From Cyanobacteria bacterium FACHB-502 (GTDB lineage: Bacteria > Cyanobacteriota > Cyanobacteriia > Elainellales > Elainellaceae): a stretch of DNA of 64,000 bases. The position numbers and the translations under genes are program-made. This document shows, in pieces, positions 8,885 to 17,876 of this stretch (the first letter of the stretch is position 1; each line of letters opens with the position of its first letter). The notes under the pieces were generated by a model. That model was not told the origin of the DNA. It searched no databases and was given only the letters and a program-made list of their open reading frames with translations. The DNA is taken from positions 124,001 through 188,000 of the forward strand of contig JACJNZ010000058.1 in the NCBI GenBank assembly GCA_014695325.1. Reading direction: 5' to 3'.

Positions 8885-8954
8885 GTGCTGTTTGAGTGTG
8901 ATATTTGCCCTTCCCCTGACCTGTGCTTTGCAGTTCCCCAACGGGTAATTACCT

Positions 8955-9410
8955 ATGGACTCCTCCTGCATCATTCCGCTGATCAAAACGCCGAAGGACT
9001 ATCAGGCTTTTCGCATCAGTCCCCAAGATACGAATCGACTGGCGATCGTCTTTGACCCCTCCAGCGCGAATATGTCGCTAACCTACTGTGTCGAAATCTT
9101 TGACGTGGGCGGAAAAACGCCACCCAATCGCCATCAGCTCGCAGTCGAAATGTTTTTTGTGCTCAAGGGCGAAGGCGCGGCAACCTGCGACGGCAAAACC
9201 GTTCCGATTCAGGCAGGCGATAGTCTCCTCGTTCCCCCCACCGGAACCCATGTAATTGAGAATACGGGAAGCGATCGGCTCTATGCTCTATGCATTATGG
9301 TTCCCAACGAAGACTTTGCTGAACTCATTCGGAGCGGCATCCCGGTCGAGCTAGACGATCAGGATATGGCGGTTTTGCGGCGAAGCGAAGCAGTTCCCCC
9401 GGTGGGGTAA
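8955..9410 (+). CDS. Small cupin-domain protein
   Basis: 151 residues, a single cupin barrel. Motif 1 is degenerate (NRHQLAVEMFFVLKGEG), with a His and a Glu in place; motif 2 is GDSLLVPPTGTHVIEN with a His. The metal site therefore appears present. The role is unknown: single cupins in catabolic clusters act as isomerases, dioxygenases or ligand-binding helpers. It lies 70 bases after the amidase on the same strand, which suggests co-transcription. Confidence 0.85.
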   Translation: MDSSCIIPLIKTPKDYQAFRISPQDTNRLAIVFDPSSANMSLTYCVEIFDVGGKTPPNRHQLAVEMFFVLKGEGAATCDGKTVPIQAGDSLLVPPTGTHVIENTGSDRLYALCIMVPNEDFAELIRSGIPVELDDQDMAVLRRSEAVPPVG

Positions 9411-9512
9411 GCAGAATGAGTTGGTGAAAGGGTAGTGATGCTGCTTAATTTACGGGCTGTGACAGTTGCCTAGAATGTAAAAGGAGAAGGAATAACACGA
9501 GTGGAGTTTGCT

Positions 9513-10148
9513 ATGCCTGATCTTGCTACCTTTGGTCTCTTCCTGACAGCCGCTTTCATTCTCAGCATTACTCCAGGACCGGGTATTCTTTATACCCTGA
9601 TGCGTAGCCTCAATGGGGGTAGATCTGAGGGAATTTTGTCTGCTCTCGGTCTATTTGTAGGCGGACTCGTTCATGTTGTTGCTGCTGCGATCGGTATTTC
9701 TAGCCTGCTGATGACTTCTGCTGTTGCATTCACAATTGTGAAGTATGTGGGAGCAGCTTATCTCATTTACTTAGGACTACGAACTCTTTTGAGTCACGAT
9801 GCCTTATCAATCAATACTAATGCAGTAGTACAGCCAAAACGCCGCGAAAGTGCATTTTACCAGGGCGTAATGACCGAGGTTCTCAATCCTAAAACAGCAT
9901 TGTTTTTTCTTGCGTTTATTCCTCAATTTATTCATGTTGCAAATGGAAACGTTTTAACTCAGTTTTTATTTTTAGGTCTAATTACAGATTTTTTGAATCT
10001 TACTGTTGATATTGTTGTTGCTACATTTGCAGGATCGATTGGGCAGAAATTGCGAACAAGCTATAGGTTCAGGCAAGGTCAGCGCATTACTTCAGGCTGC
10101 ACCATGATTGGGCTTGGTGCGTATGTTGCTGTTGCTGAACAGAAGTAG
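9513..10148 (+). CDS. LysE/RhtB family amino-acid exporter
   Basis: 211 residues with about six membrane segments and the family signature SITPGPGILYTLMRSLNGG near the N-terminus and EVLNPKTALFFLAFIPQF in the middle. The family exports amino acids or related compounds across the inner membrane. ATG 9513 has GGAG at 9503-9506, six bases upstream, and gives the normal LysE N-terminus; GTG 9501 is the alternative. The gene has no GCGATCGC sites and uses many A/T-ending codons, unlike its neighbours, which may mean recent acquisition. Confidence 0.92.
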   Translation: MPDLATFGLFLTAAFILSITPGPGILYTLMRSLNGGRSEGILSALGLFVGGLVHVVAAAIGISSLLMTSAVAFTIVKYVGAAYLIYLGLRTLLSHDALSINTNAVVQPKRRESAFYQGVMTEVLNPKTALFFLAFIPQFIHVANGNVLTQFLFLGLITDFLNLTVDIVVATFAGSIGQKLRTSYRFRQGQRITSGCTMIGLGAYVAVAEQK

Positions 10149-10334
10149 CGTATTTCAAACAAAAAAGCTGTCGTTTCGCAGCATAGTGTTTCCATCGAGC
10201 GGCTGCAGGAATTCCCGATCTTATGTAAGCAGATGTTCTCCCTCAGGACGCTTTTAGAAAGCTTATTGAGTTAGGAATTTGAGAACGCAAGGTCACTAGC
10301 GGCAGATGAACCGGAATGTTAAGTAGAAAAACTC

Positions 10335-11993
10335 ATGCTCTACTCAGTTCGTCATAAACAAACCCTGTCGATGCAAACTAGCAATCGGGTTAGACTCGAT
10401 GCAGATGTGTATTACCCCGACAGCGATGAGTCGTTTCCGGTGCTGCTGATGCGTCAGCCCTATGGACGATCGATCGCCTCCACGGTGGTTTATGCTCATC
10501 CGTCCTGGTATGCGGCACAGGGCTACATTGTGGTGATTCAGGATGTGCGGGGGCGCGGTTCTTCAGAGGGCGAGTTTGATCTGTTCGCCAACGAAATTGA
10601 GGACGGTTACGAAACGGTGCAGTGGGCGGCGGGCTTACCCCAAAGTTCCGGACAGGTGGGGATGTATGGCTTCTCCTATCAGGGCATGACCCAGCTTTTT
10701 GCGGCGGCAAAGCGTCCACCTGTGCTAAAAACAATCTGTCCCAGCATGGCAGCCTCTGACCTATATGCAGACTGGGCCTATGAAGGCGGCGCGTTTTGCT
10801 ATCAGCTCAACCTGGGCTGGGGGATTCAGCTTGCCTCAGAGACCGTGCGGCGACAGGGCAACGAGGAAGCTTTTCTAACGCTCTACAGCGCGGCACGCAA
10901 TCCACCGATTTACAATCCGGTCTGTCCCCGATCGGGCATTTTGGAGCAGTTGGCGCCCGACTGTCACTATCACCCCTGGCTGCACGAATCGAACCCCGAA
11001 GCGGAATACTGGCAGAAACGATCGCCCTGTACCTACTTACACGAGGTCGATCTGCCGATGCTGCATATTGGCGGCTGGTTTGACACCCACCTGCGCGGCA
11101 CGATCAAGCTTTATCAAACGATGATCGCGCAAACCGATTTGCCCCAGCACCTCATCATCGGACCGTGGGCACACCTCCCCTGGAGCCGCAAAGGGGGCGC
11201 AGTTGATTTTGGCGAAGCGGCACACAGCCCGATCGATCGCCTGCAAATTCGCTGGTTTGATCACTTCCTCAAAGGCATCGACACCGGGTTACTGGAAGAA
11301 CCTCCGATTACCTGGTTTGAGCTGGGCAGCAATCAGTGGCGCAAGTTCGATCGCTTTCCCACCTCCAATCCCCAAACTTTCTACCTGCAAACCACCGGAC
11401 TCGCCGCCATGTCTGAGCAGGAAGGCAAGCTGTCAATCGATTCCCCTAATTCTCTTCTACCCGATACGCTGATTCACGACCCCTGGCGACCTGTTCCTTC
11501 TCTAGGCGGACACGCCGCATTTCCCGCCGGCAGCTTCGATCGCAGTGCAATTGACGGACGATCGGATGTGCTGACCTACACGACTGATCCACTCACCGAA
11601 GATCTACACTTCGCCGGGGAAATCTTTGTCGAGATCTGCGCGACTGCCAACACCCCCAGTTTTGATCTTTGCGCCGTCCTCTCCGAAATCAAACCCAACG
11701 GCTCCGCTTTCAACCTGACTCAGGGCTATCTGCGAATTTCATCCCCCGCGACCTCCCATCGCATCGCCCTCCAGCCCGTCTGTGCCCGCATTGCCGGTGG
11801 AAACTCGCTGCGACTCAGCCTCAGTGCCGCCTGTTTTCCCGCCTATGTGATGAACCCTGGAACAGGCACTCTTCCACAAAACAGCCACTTGATCGAGGCA
11901 CAGGTGATTACGATTACGCTGAAGAGTGATAGTGAGGGACGATCGCAACTCCTCTTGCCCGTAGGTACAGCTAAATCTTTGCCGGAGGCGTAA
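10335..11993 (+). CDS. CocE/NonD family alpha/beta hydrolase (X-Pro dipeptidyl-peptidase S15-like)
   Basis: 552 residues. The N-terminal alpha/beta-hydrolase domain carries the nucleophile Ser114 in GFSYQG, Asp250 in GGWFDTHLRG and His280 in GPWAHLPW, the complete S15/CocE triad. QDVRGRGSSEGEFD is the usual family motif, and the C-terminal jelly-roll domain (about 380-545) is present. It is an esterase, amidase or acylase of unknown substrate with no signal peptide. The last 23 bases overlap tail-to-tail with the DUF4336 gene on the other strand. Confidence 0.9.
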   Translation: MLYSVRHKQTLSMQTSNRVRLDADVYYPDSDESFPVLLMRQPYGRSIASTVVYAHPSWYAAQGYIVVIQDVRGRGSSEGEFDLFANEIEDGYETVQWAAGLPQSSGQVGMYGFSYQGMTQLFAAAKRPPVLKTICPSMAASDLYADWAYEGGAFCYQLNLGWGIQLASETVRRQGNEEAFLTLYSAARNPPIYNPVCPRSGILEQLAPDCHYHPWLHESNPEAEYWQKRSPCTYLHEVDLPMLHIGGWFDTHLRGTIKLYQTMIAQTDLPQHLIIGPWAHLPWSRKGGAVDFGEAAHSPIDRLQIRWFDHFLKGIDTGLLEEPPITWFELGSNQWRKFDRFPTSNPQTFYLQTTGLAAMSEQEGKLSIDSPNSLLPDTLIHDPWRPVPSLGGHAAFPAGSFDRSAIDGRSDVLTYTTDPLTEDLHFAGEIFVEICATANTPSFDLCAVLSEIKPNGSAFNLTQGYLRISSPATSHRIALQPVCARIAGGNSLRLSLSAACFPAYVMNPGTGTLPQNSHLIEAQVITITLKSDSEGRSQLLLPVGTAKSLPEA

Positions 11994-13179
11994 TCCCAAG
12001 CTGCACCAGTCCTTCTTCTAGCTCCTTCAGAAACTCAAAATCTTCTGGCAGCAGTCCGCCCTGATGCGGTTGGGGATCGAGAAAGGCAAATGCCTGACGA
12101 AATTCCTGGGGAGTGGCGGCGATCGGTGCATCAAAATGACAGGGAATAATCTGCTGAAAATCCCATTGGGCAATTTGATCAACCCAGGCAAGGGTTTCCT
12201 GTGGAGCACGGTTGAGGATCAGCGTTTGCAAAATCGGCGCGACAAATAAGCGTCCTTCTCCCCGGAGTGCCTCAAACGATCGCTCCCAGTCTGCTTGCCA
12301 GGCGAAGGGGAACAGACCAAACAAGGCTTTGCGCGATCGATCCTCTGCCTGCTGTGCTTCACGCCATGCCCGACCTAAGGGAACCGTTTCCAGTGCGCTC
12401 GGACGAAAGTAGAAGGCAAACAGGCAAACGCGATGCCAGCCTTTTTGTCTTGTCGCTTCGCTGTCCGTCACGCGATCGAACCCGTTATCTCTGGCATGAA
12501 ATAAAAGTGGATAGGGATCAAGCTGCACCATATCCGGCGGGTCGTTGGGAATCGACAATACCGAATCTGCGACCAAAAGCGTACCTGTTGCCCGATGGTG
12601 CAATGCCACTTCGCCAAACGATCGCTCTTTTAGCGGCACATGCAGCAGCGCATAGTCAAACTCATCGGTAAAGGGAACGTCTGCCGGATTTGCAGACAGA
12701 ATGTGCGTTCGCCTGACGGGAAAGCCGAGCCAGCTCAGGGGCAAATTGACCGGAAAGCTCCACTGATTGGGCGCAACGTAAATCTGAGCATCGGGAAAGT
12801 AACGCGCAAACGGTCCCACAAATACCTTATGTTCCAAGCCAGAGACGGTCGGCAGAATGATGTATTTCACCGCGCCGTGCTGTGCCTCAAGCTCTCTCAC
12901 CAAGCGAATACATTCCCTGGTCGGCGCAACCGGAGCATACACCAGCAATCCACCTGCCGCTAAACGCACGATCGTCATCCGAATAGGCACCGCGACGTAA
13001 ATGATTCCCTGAATCTGGTCAAACGTCCAGACTGTGTCTTTCACAATTTCTTTGCGAAGGGTGCGCCGCCGCCGATAGGGATAAAGCGGCACGGTCCACC
13101 AAAACCGCCAGACCCAATCAGCCGGGTCAGCGGAAGACTCTAAAGGGAAATGATTTGATTGCTGCACGACTTGCGACAT
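11971..13179 (-). CDS. DUF4336 domain protein (MBL-like)
   Basis: 402 residues. It has the conserved N-terminus with VWRFWWTVPLYPYRRRRT, an IYVAVPIRMTIVRL strand, GGLLVYAPVAPT and LPTVSGLEHKVFVGPFARYFPDA, characteristic of the plant/cyanobacterial DUF4336 family, which has a metallo-beta-lactamase-like fold in which the canonical HxHxDH is replaced. No biochemical role is known to me. The 3' end overlaps the CocE gene by 23 bases in antisense, so the two convergent transcripts could interfere. Confidence 0.88.
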   Translation of the reverse strand: MSQVVQQSNHFPLESSADPADWVWRFWWTVPLYPYRRRRTLRKEIVKDTVWTFDQIQGIIYVAVPIRMTIVRLAAGGLLVYAPVAPTRECIRLVRELEAQHGAVKYIILPTVSGLEHKVFVGPFARYFPDAQIYVAPNQWSFPVNLPLSWLGFPVRRTHILSANPADVPFTDEFDYALLHVPLKERSFGEVALHHRATGTLLVADSVLSIPNDPPDMVQLDPYPLLFHARDNGFDRVTDSEATRQKGWHRVCLFAFYFRPSALETVPLGRAWREAQQAEDRSRKALFGLFPFAWQADWERSFEALRGEGRLFVAPILQTLILNRAPQETLAWVDQIAQWDFQQIIPCHFDAPIAATPQEFRQAFAFLDPQPHQGGLLPEDFEFLKELEEGLVQLGITPPAKI

Positions 13180-13495
13180 AACCTTTTACGCCTGCACCAA
13201 CGAAACACTGCGATCGATAGAAGCGATCGATAACAGTGAGCTAACTCTGAATCTAGTTTAAATAGTTACGGGACAAGTCAAACGAGCCATACTCACAACC
13301 TGCCTCTTGACTCGTTGTTTGTAACATCCTCCTGTAGCAGTAGTCGTTCTACCTGTGGCTGATGTAAACCGGTTGTTGCCTTAATAAAACAAACGAAATA
13401 AGCCCTAAATAATCGTTCAGGTAACCCGTTTTCCTAGACTCATAAATTTGCGTTACTTTTAATCCGGGAGAAAACGTAATCCCGGAGAAGATGAA
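13180..13495. other. Divergent promoter region, DUF4336 / aquaporin
   Basis: A 316-base spacer between divergent genes. I see no small gene, terminator or clear operator; AT-rich stretches near 13240-13290 and 13380-13450 could hold promoters for the two genes. Confidence 0.4.
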
Positions 13496-14263
13496 ATGAC
13501 GCTTACAAAACGCTGTATTGCTGAATTTATTGGCACTTTCTGGCTCGTGTTTGGCGGGTGCGGCAGTGCCGTTTTTGCTGCCACTTTTACGGGAGCTGAC
13601 CTCGGCAATAATGTGCCGTTTCCGCTTGGAATTGGCTTTGCTGGGGTTTCCCTTGCCTTTGGTTTAACCATGCTGACGATGGCTTATGCGATCGGGCACA
13701 TTTCGGGCTGTCACCTGAATCCAGCAGTTTCCTTTGGCTTGTGGGCAGGCAAGCGATTCCCCGGTTCTGAACTGCTGCCCTACATCGTGGCTCAAGTGCT
13801 GGGTGCAAGCGTTGCTGGAGGCTTGATTTACCTGATTGCTAGCGGTGCGCCAAACTTTGCGCTCACAGGTTCCAATCCGCTAGCGACGAATGGATTTGGT
13901 GAGCATTCTCCGGGTGGCTACAGTCTGCTGTCCTGTTTGCTGATTGAAGTGCTGCTGACCTTCATTTTCCTGATGGTGATTCTAGGCGTCACCGATGAGC
14001 GTGCGCCTCAAGGGTTTGCTCCGATCGCGATCGGTTTGTGCTTGACCTTGATTCACCTGATCAGCATCCCGGTGACGAATACTTCGGTGAACCCGGCACG
14101 CAGCACGGGCGTTGCTCTTTTTGCAGGTGCAGAGCTGTTCAGTCAGGTGTGGTTGTTCTGGCTGGCTCCGATCGTGGGTGCGATTCTGGCAGGGCGGGTG
14201 CATAATGCACTCTTTAGCACTCCTGGTCTGGAAGAAGCAAGCCGTCTGCGGGAACCGGTTTAA
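13496..14263 (+). CDS. aqpZ: Aquaporin Z-type water channel
   Basis: 255 residues, MIP family, six membrane helices in the inner membrane. Both pore signatures are present: HLNPAVSFG with Asn75 and SVNPARSTG with Asn199, where the Arg after the second NPA belongs to the selectivity filter of water-selective AqpZ types. The N-terminus [24 protein letters not shown] is typical. The start has GGAGAAG upstream. It appears monocistronic, facing the convergent folate gene. Confidence 0.95.
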   Translation: MTLTKRCIAEFIGTFWLVFGGCGSAVFAATFTGADLGNNVPFPLGIGFAGVSLAFGLTMLTMAYAIGHISGCHLNPAVSFGLWAGKRFPGSELLPYIVAQVLGASVAGGLIYLIASGAPNFALTGSNPLATNGFGEHSPGGYSLLSCLLIEVLLTFIFLMVILGVTDERAPQGFAPIAIGLCLTLIHLISIPVTNTSVNPARSTGVALFAGAELFSQVWLFWLAPIVGAILAGRVHNALFSTPGLEEASRLREPV

Positions 14264-14322
14264 TTTGGTTTAATTTCGAGTTGCTTTAGCTGTTCGCTGT
14301 TACTCGATTGCTCCTCATCTCC

Positions 14323-15096
14323 TCATTCTTCTGCACGGAGCTGCCCCAGGATGGGGATTTTTTTGTACTGTTCAGGACGAATGCTATCCCACACTAACCC
14401 GGCTGGGCGCGGGAAAGCAGCATGAGTTTCGATCGCTCCTTCGGGTGTCACAATCCAATTCACTGCCCAATCGTGGGGCTGCATGGGCAACCGATCGTTC
14501 TCAACAATTTGTAGCGAGTGAACCGTCGTGACGATCGGTGTACTGTCCTGAACCCGGTTAAATCGTTTCAGCATTGCGAGTTCCAGATCGGCAAACCCTG
14601 CTCCTTTTCCCGTGCGTCCCCCCGATCGCGTCACGGCAACACAGCCTACTACCACGAGATCGATCGGCTCCATTTCGTCAAAGCTGACATACTTTCCGCA
14701 TTTCAAAGCATTTCGCGCGATCGCAGCCTCCGCCAGATCAACCCCACGAGCTTGCAGTGCCTCTGCGGTTAGCTCCACAAAACAGCGACGGTTCGTAAGA
14801 CGTGGAACTGCCATATAAAGCCGCTTGCCTTCCTCCAGTGCCCGCTGCCTGACCGGGATATGGGGTGCATCGGGATTGCACTTGATTACCTTTGCCTGCT
14901 GCCAAGCAGATAAACCTGCAAGCTGTTCTGCTGCTTCGCTCGCCCCCATAAAATTCGGAATATGTCCAGTGGGGTCACGCCGACAGATGCCCTGCTGCTT
15001 TAGCCTTGCCCAAATTTCTGCCCGAAGCTGGTCTTTGTCAGGATGGTAGCCGCTCCAGCCCGTTTGTCCTTCAAATTGATTTTCTCCCGTAGCCAT
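14323..15096 (-). CDS. 5-formyltetrahydrofolate cyclo-ligase family protein
   Basis: 257 residues. The N-terminal region KDQLRAEIWARL and the late sequence GCVAVTRSGGRTGKGAGFADLELAML (loop GGRTGKGAGFADLE) match the long form of the 5-FTHF cyclo-ligase/MTHFS-like family, which converts 5-formyl-THF to 5,10-methenyl-THF using ATP. The canonical short enzyme is about 190 residues; this longer version resembles plant and cyanobacterial MTHFSD-like proteins, so the exact activity is less certain. ATG 15096 has AGGAG five bases upstream, and is preferred to the ATG at 15114. Confidence 0.85.
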   Translation of the reverse strand: MATGENQFEGQTGWSGYHPDKDQLRAEIWARLKQQGICRRDPTGHIPNFMGASEAAEQLAGLSAWQQAKVIKCNPDAPHIPVRQRALEEGKRLYMAVPRLTNRRCFVELTAEALQARGVDLAEAAIARNALKCGKYVSFDEMEPIDLVVVGCVAVTRSGGRTGKGAGFADLELAMLKRFNRVQDSTPIVTTVHSLQIVENDRLPMQPHDWAVNWIVTPEGAIETHAAFPRPAGLVWDSIRPEQYKKIPILGQLRAEE

Positions 15097-15226
15097 CAGA
15101 TCTCCTGCACCCAAAACTAGCTTTTAATCCATTTTCCCAAGTTTCCAGGAAACGCCACTTTCAAAGTCGCTTGCTCAAAATTAAAAGAGATTTAGAGGGA
15201 ATTTAGCCAGAGCTACCCCTACGATT

Positions 15227-15256
15227 AAAAAATCCAGCCCCCGCAGGAAACTGGAT
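15227..15256 (-). terminator. Rho-independent terminator downstream of mraY
   Basis: On the minus strand ATCCAG and CTGGAT form a 6-bp stem (15251-15256 with 15232-15237) followed directly by six T residues (15227-15232). It lies about 45 bases past the mraY stop and ahead of the folate gene, so the latter probably has its own promoter. Confidence 0.65.
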
Positions 15257-15300
15257 CACCTCTGAAATATGTGAAATAGCTTGATGATGAAACTGGCAAA

Positions 15301-16398
15301 TTACTGGAGCATCAGCAAACTGACGATCGCCAGCACCGCACCCGCCAGATAAAACCGACCCACAACCTGGGTTTCCGTCCAGCCCGACAGCTCAAAGTGA
15401 TGGTGCAGCGGAGACATTTTCAGTAGCCGCTTGCCAATTCCGTTTGCGTCTTTGGTTGCCTTGTAATAGCTTACTTGCGCAATCACTGAGAGCGTCTCTG
15501 CAAAAAAGACCCCGCTGAGCAGGAACAACCCAAACAGTGATTGCGTCAGGATTGCCACTGCTGCCAGGGCACCGCCCAGAGCCAGCGATCCTGTATCACC
15601 CATAAACACTCGTGCCGGATGGTGATTATGCACCAGGAAACCCAGACAACCGCCGCTCAAACAGACGCAGAAGGTTGCTAGCTCCGGCGAGTTAGGCGCA
15701 ACCAGGGCTGCCAATCCTAGAAGGGCGATCGAGCCTGTTCCGCCTGCGAGTCCATCTAAGCCGTCCGTTAGATTAGTCGCGTTGCTTTCTGCCACCAGCA
15801 CAAACCAGGCGAGCGGAAAGAACAGCAGTCCCAGTGGCAGCATGAAACCCAGGGGCAGTGTCAGAGTCGTGATCGTTGCAGGCTGGGTCAAGGCTGCCCA
15901 CAAACAAAATAGCCCGCCAAAACCGACTTGCAGTGCCAGCTTCATCCGGGGAGAAATGCCTTTATTCGATTTCTTGCTGAGAATTTGCCAGTCGTCGTAC
16001 CAGCCGATCGCCGCATAAGCCAGCGTCAGAGCTGAGACTGCCACCACATTTGGCTGAAATCCTGTCCAGACGAGAGCCAGCAGCACCGCAGCCGGAACAA
16101 AAAACAGACCGCCCATGGTCGGCGTACCCGCTTTCTTCAGATGCGCCTGCGGACCTTCCTGACGAATAATTTGCCCTGCTTTTAGGGCACGCAGCAAAGG
16201 AACAACCCAGTAGCCCAGCGCACCTGCTACCAGCATCGAAACCACCAGCGGCAGAATCAGGCTGTCCTTCGCTAAAAATGCTCGCTCCGCAACGCTATCT
16301 AGAATGAGCGCAGCTGCACCCAGCCCTGAACAAAGCGTTAAAAAGGTTCGATAGCCTCCAAGACCCAGTGGTCTATCTGGAATTAATTTCGCGTCCAC
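15301..16398 (-). CDS. mraY: Phospho-N-acetylmuramoyl-pentapeptide transferase
   Basis: An inner-membrane enzyme of about 365 residues and ten helices that makes lipid I from UDP-MurNAc-pentapeptide and undecaprenyl phosphate, the first membrane step of peptidoglycan synthesis. Signatures: GTPTMGGLFF, the Asp pair in AIGWYDDWQ, NATNLTDGLDGLAGG, and VFMGDTGSLALGG, with HHHFELSGW near the C-terminus. The start is uncertain: GTG 16398 gives the VDAKL N-terminus that I recall from cyanobacterial MraY and has GGAG upstream; a TTG at 16443 would add 15 residues. It is not in a dcw cluster here, as is usual for cyanobacteria. Confidence 0.95.
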   Translation of the reverse strand: MDAKLIPDRPLGLGGYRTFLTLCSGLGAAALILDSVAERAFLAKDSLILPLVVSMLVAGALGYWVVPLLRALKAGQIIRQEGPQAHLKKAGTPTMGGLFFVPAAVLLALVWTGFQPNVVAVSALTLAYAAIGWYDDWQILSKKSNKGISPRMKLALQVGFGGLFCLWAALTQPATITTLTLPLGFMLPLGLLFFPLAWFVLVAESNATNLTDGLDGLAGGTGSIALLGLAALVAPNSPELATFCVCLSGGCLGFLVHNHHPARVFMGDTGSLALGGALAAVAILTQSLFGLFLLSGVFFAETLSVIAQVSYYKATKDANGIGKRLLKMSPLHHHFELSGWTETQVVGRFYLAGAVLAIVSLLMLQ

Positions 16399-16638
16399 AG
16401 TTTGAATCACTCCACACCACACACTACCGCAGCGTCTCGCCAATTTTCGGAAACAAAGTCAGGAGTTTTTACTCAAGCAATGTCCAATCCAGATTCACAC
16501 CACACTCCCTGACGCTGCTTCGGAATTCAAGATACCTCGTATCTCTGCATTCTTTTACCGAAAACACACCTGAAAGACATAATTCCTCAGGAAAAAGATA
16601 GAAAACTTTATCTTTCTCCTGTGAAGACTATATGAAGG

Positions 16639-16875
16639 TTAGTCGTCGAGGTCAAGCACATCGTCATCGTCGTCATCTAGGTCAAAGGAATTGTCCTCAC
16701 CTGCCATGAGCGCGTTGATTTCTTCTTCATCGTCGCGGTAATCGTAGTCAGACCCATCGCGAGACAGCAACCGACCTGAACTTTCCAGCCAGTCGAGAAT
16801 CGAGGCATCTCGCTGGAGGGGAATCACCGGAGCGGGCTGATCGCGCGGAACTTCGTGCAATGCTGGATTACGCAT
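16639..16875 (-). CDS. DUF3134 family small acidic protein
   Basis: 78 residues from ATG 16875. The N-terminal part (NPALHEVPRDQPAPVIPL, then SILDWLESSGRLLSRD) matches the cyanobacteria-specific DUF3134 family. The C-terminus is extremely acidic (DLDDDDDDVLDLDD) and probably disordered. No function is known. The next start upstream would be a TTG five codons earlier. Confidence 0.88.
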   Translation of the reverse strand: MRNPALHEVPRDQPAPVIPLQRDASILDWLESSGRLLSRDGSDYDYRDDEEEINALMAGEDNSFDLDDDDDDVLDLDD

Positions 16876-17215
16876 ACCAGAAACCACCAATTAAATTACT
16901 AAATAAACTGAACCATTTGCTCAGAAGCAGAGCTTAACGCAGTCGGACGCTTAAACGCGACGAGTAGAGACCCGGATGAGGTTCCACCAGATTTCACACT
17001 TCAGGTCACCCCTAAGAATGAAATCCGCCTGAAACTTACTTCGATCGCTATCCCGACTTACAGGATAGTGGTAGCTTAAATCTCACCGTGGGTCAATCAG
17101 AGAATCCACTATCGAAAGCATGATTTTTGCCCTGATTGGGGCAATACGACCGAACGACGCAAGCTCAAAAGTTCTCAGCGTTTCATTTCCTAGTGTAAGG
17201 TGCGGAGGAATCTGT
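16876..17215. other. Divergent spacer, DUF3134 / PAP-fibrillin
   Basis: About 340 bases separating divergent genes. A possible frame extension of the fibrillin gene upstream of 17216 lacks a ribosome-binding site and family similarity, so I treat it as untranslated leader. No RNA or terminator is recognised. Confidence 0.4.
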
Positions 17216-17803
17216 ATGTTTGGCAAAGCGACCCTCCTGGAAACGATCGCCGGAAAAAACCGCGGCATTCTGGCAACGGCAAACGATCAGCAGGCAATTT
17301 TGGCAGCGATCGCTCAGCTCGAAGACCGCAACCCCACCCCCGAACCGCTCCAGGCACTCGACCTGCTCGACGGCAACTGGCGACTGCTCTACACCACTAG
17401 CCAGGAGCTACTGCGAATCGACCTGATTCCTTTTTTCAAGCTGGGGCAGATCTATCAGTACATTCGCGCCAGTACTGCCCAGATCTACAACATCGCCGAA
17501 ATCTACGGCCTGCCTTACCTAGAAGGCTTTGTCAGCGTTGCTGCCCGGTTTGAGCCGCAGTCGCAGCGTCGGGTGAAGGTCAACTTTGAGCGATCGATCC
17601 TGGGACTCCAACGCTTGGTTAACTATCAATCTCCCGAAGCTTTTATTCAGCAAGTCGAAGCAGGGCAAAAATTTCCGGCGATCGACTTTCAGATTAACCA
17701 GCAGGACCAAAAAGGCTGGCTCGAAATTACTTATCTGGATGAGGATTTGCGGATTGGGCGCGGAAATGAAGGTAATGTATTTGTACTGACCAAGGCGAAA
17801 TAG
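17216..17803 (+). CDS. PAP/fibrillin family protein
   Basis: 195 residues. The start ATG 17216 has a strong GGAGG at 17204-17208 with 7-base spacing. The family hallmarks are the LLDGNWRLLYTTSQELL segment near residue 60 and the C-terminal DEDLRIGRGNEGNVFVL signature. PAP/fibrillin proteins are lipocalin-like and bind lipids or carotenoids at thylakoids or plastoglobule-like bodies, with a role in photoprotection. No neighbour indicates a specific partner. Confidence 0.93.
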   Translation: MFGKATLLETIAGKNRGILATANDQQAILAAIAQLEDRNPTPEPLQALDLLDGNWRLLYTTSQELLRIDLIPFFKLGQIYQYIRASTAQIYNIAEIYGLPYLEGFVSVAARFEPQSQRRVKVNFERSILGLQRLVNYQSPEAFIQQVEAGQKFPAIDFQINQQDQKGWLEITYLDEDLRIGRGNEGNVFVLTKAK

Positions 17804-17876
17804 AAGTCCTTGTAGTCACGACCCGCCGCATGCCTGAGTCTAAGCCAAATTCTCCTCTTCCAGACAGGAGCCAGCA

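Noticed and set aside
10203-10214. CTGCAGGAATTC resembles a cloning-vector polylinker.
   Set aside because: The match is only about 12 bases long, the flanks are ordinary genomic sequence and no other vector sequence is present, so it is coincidence.
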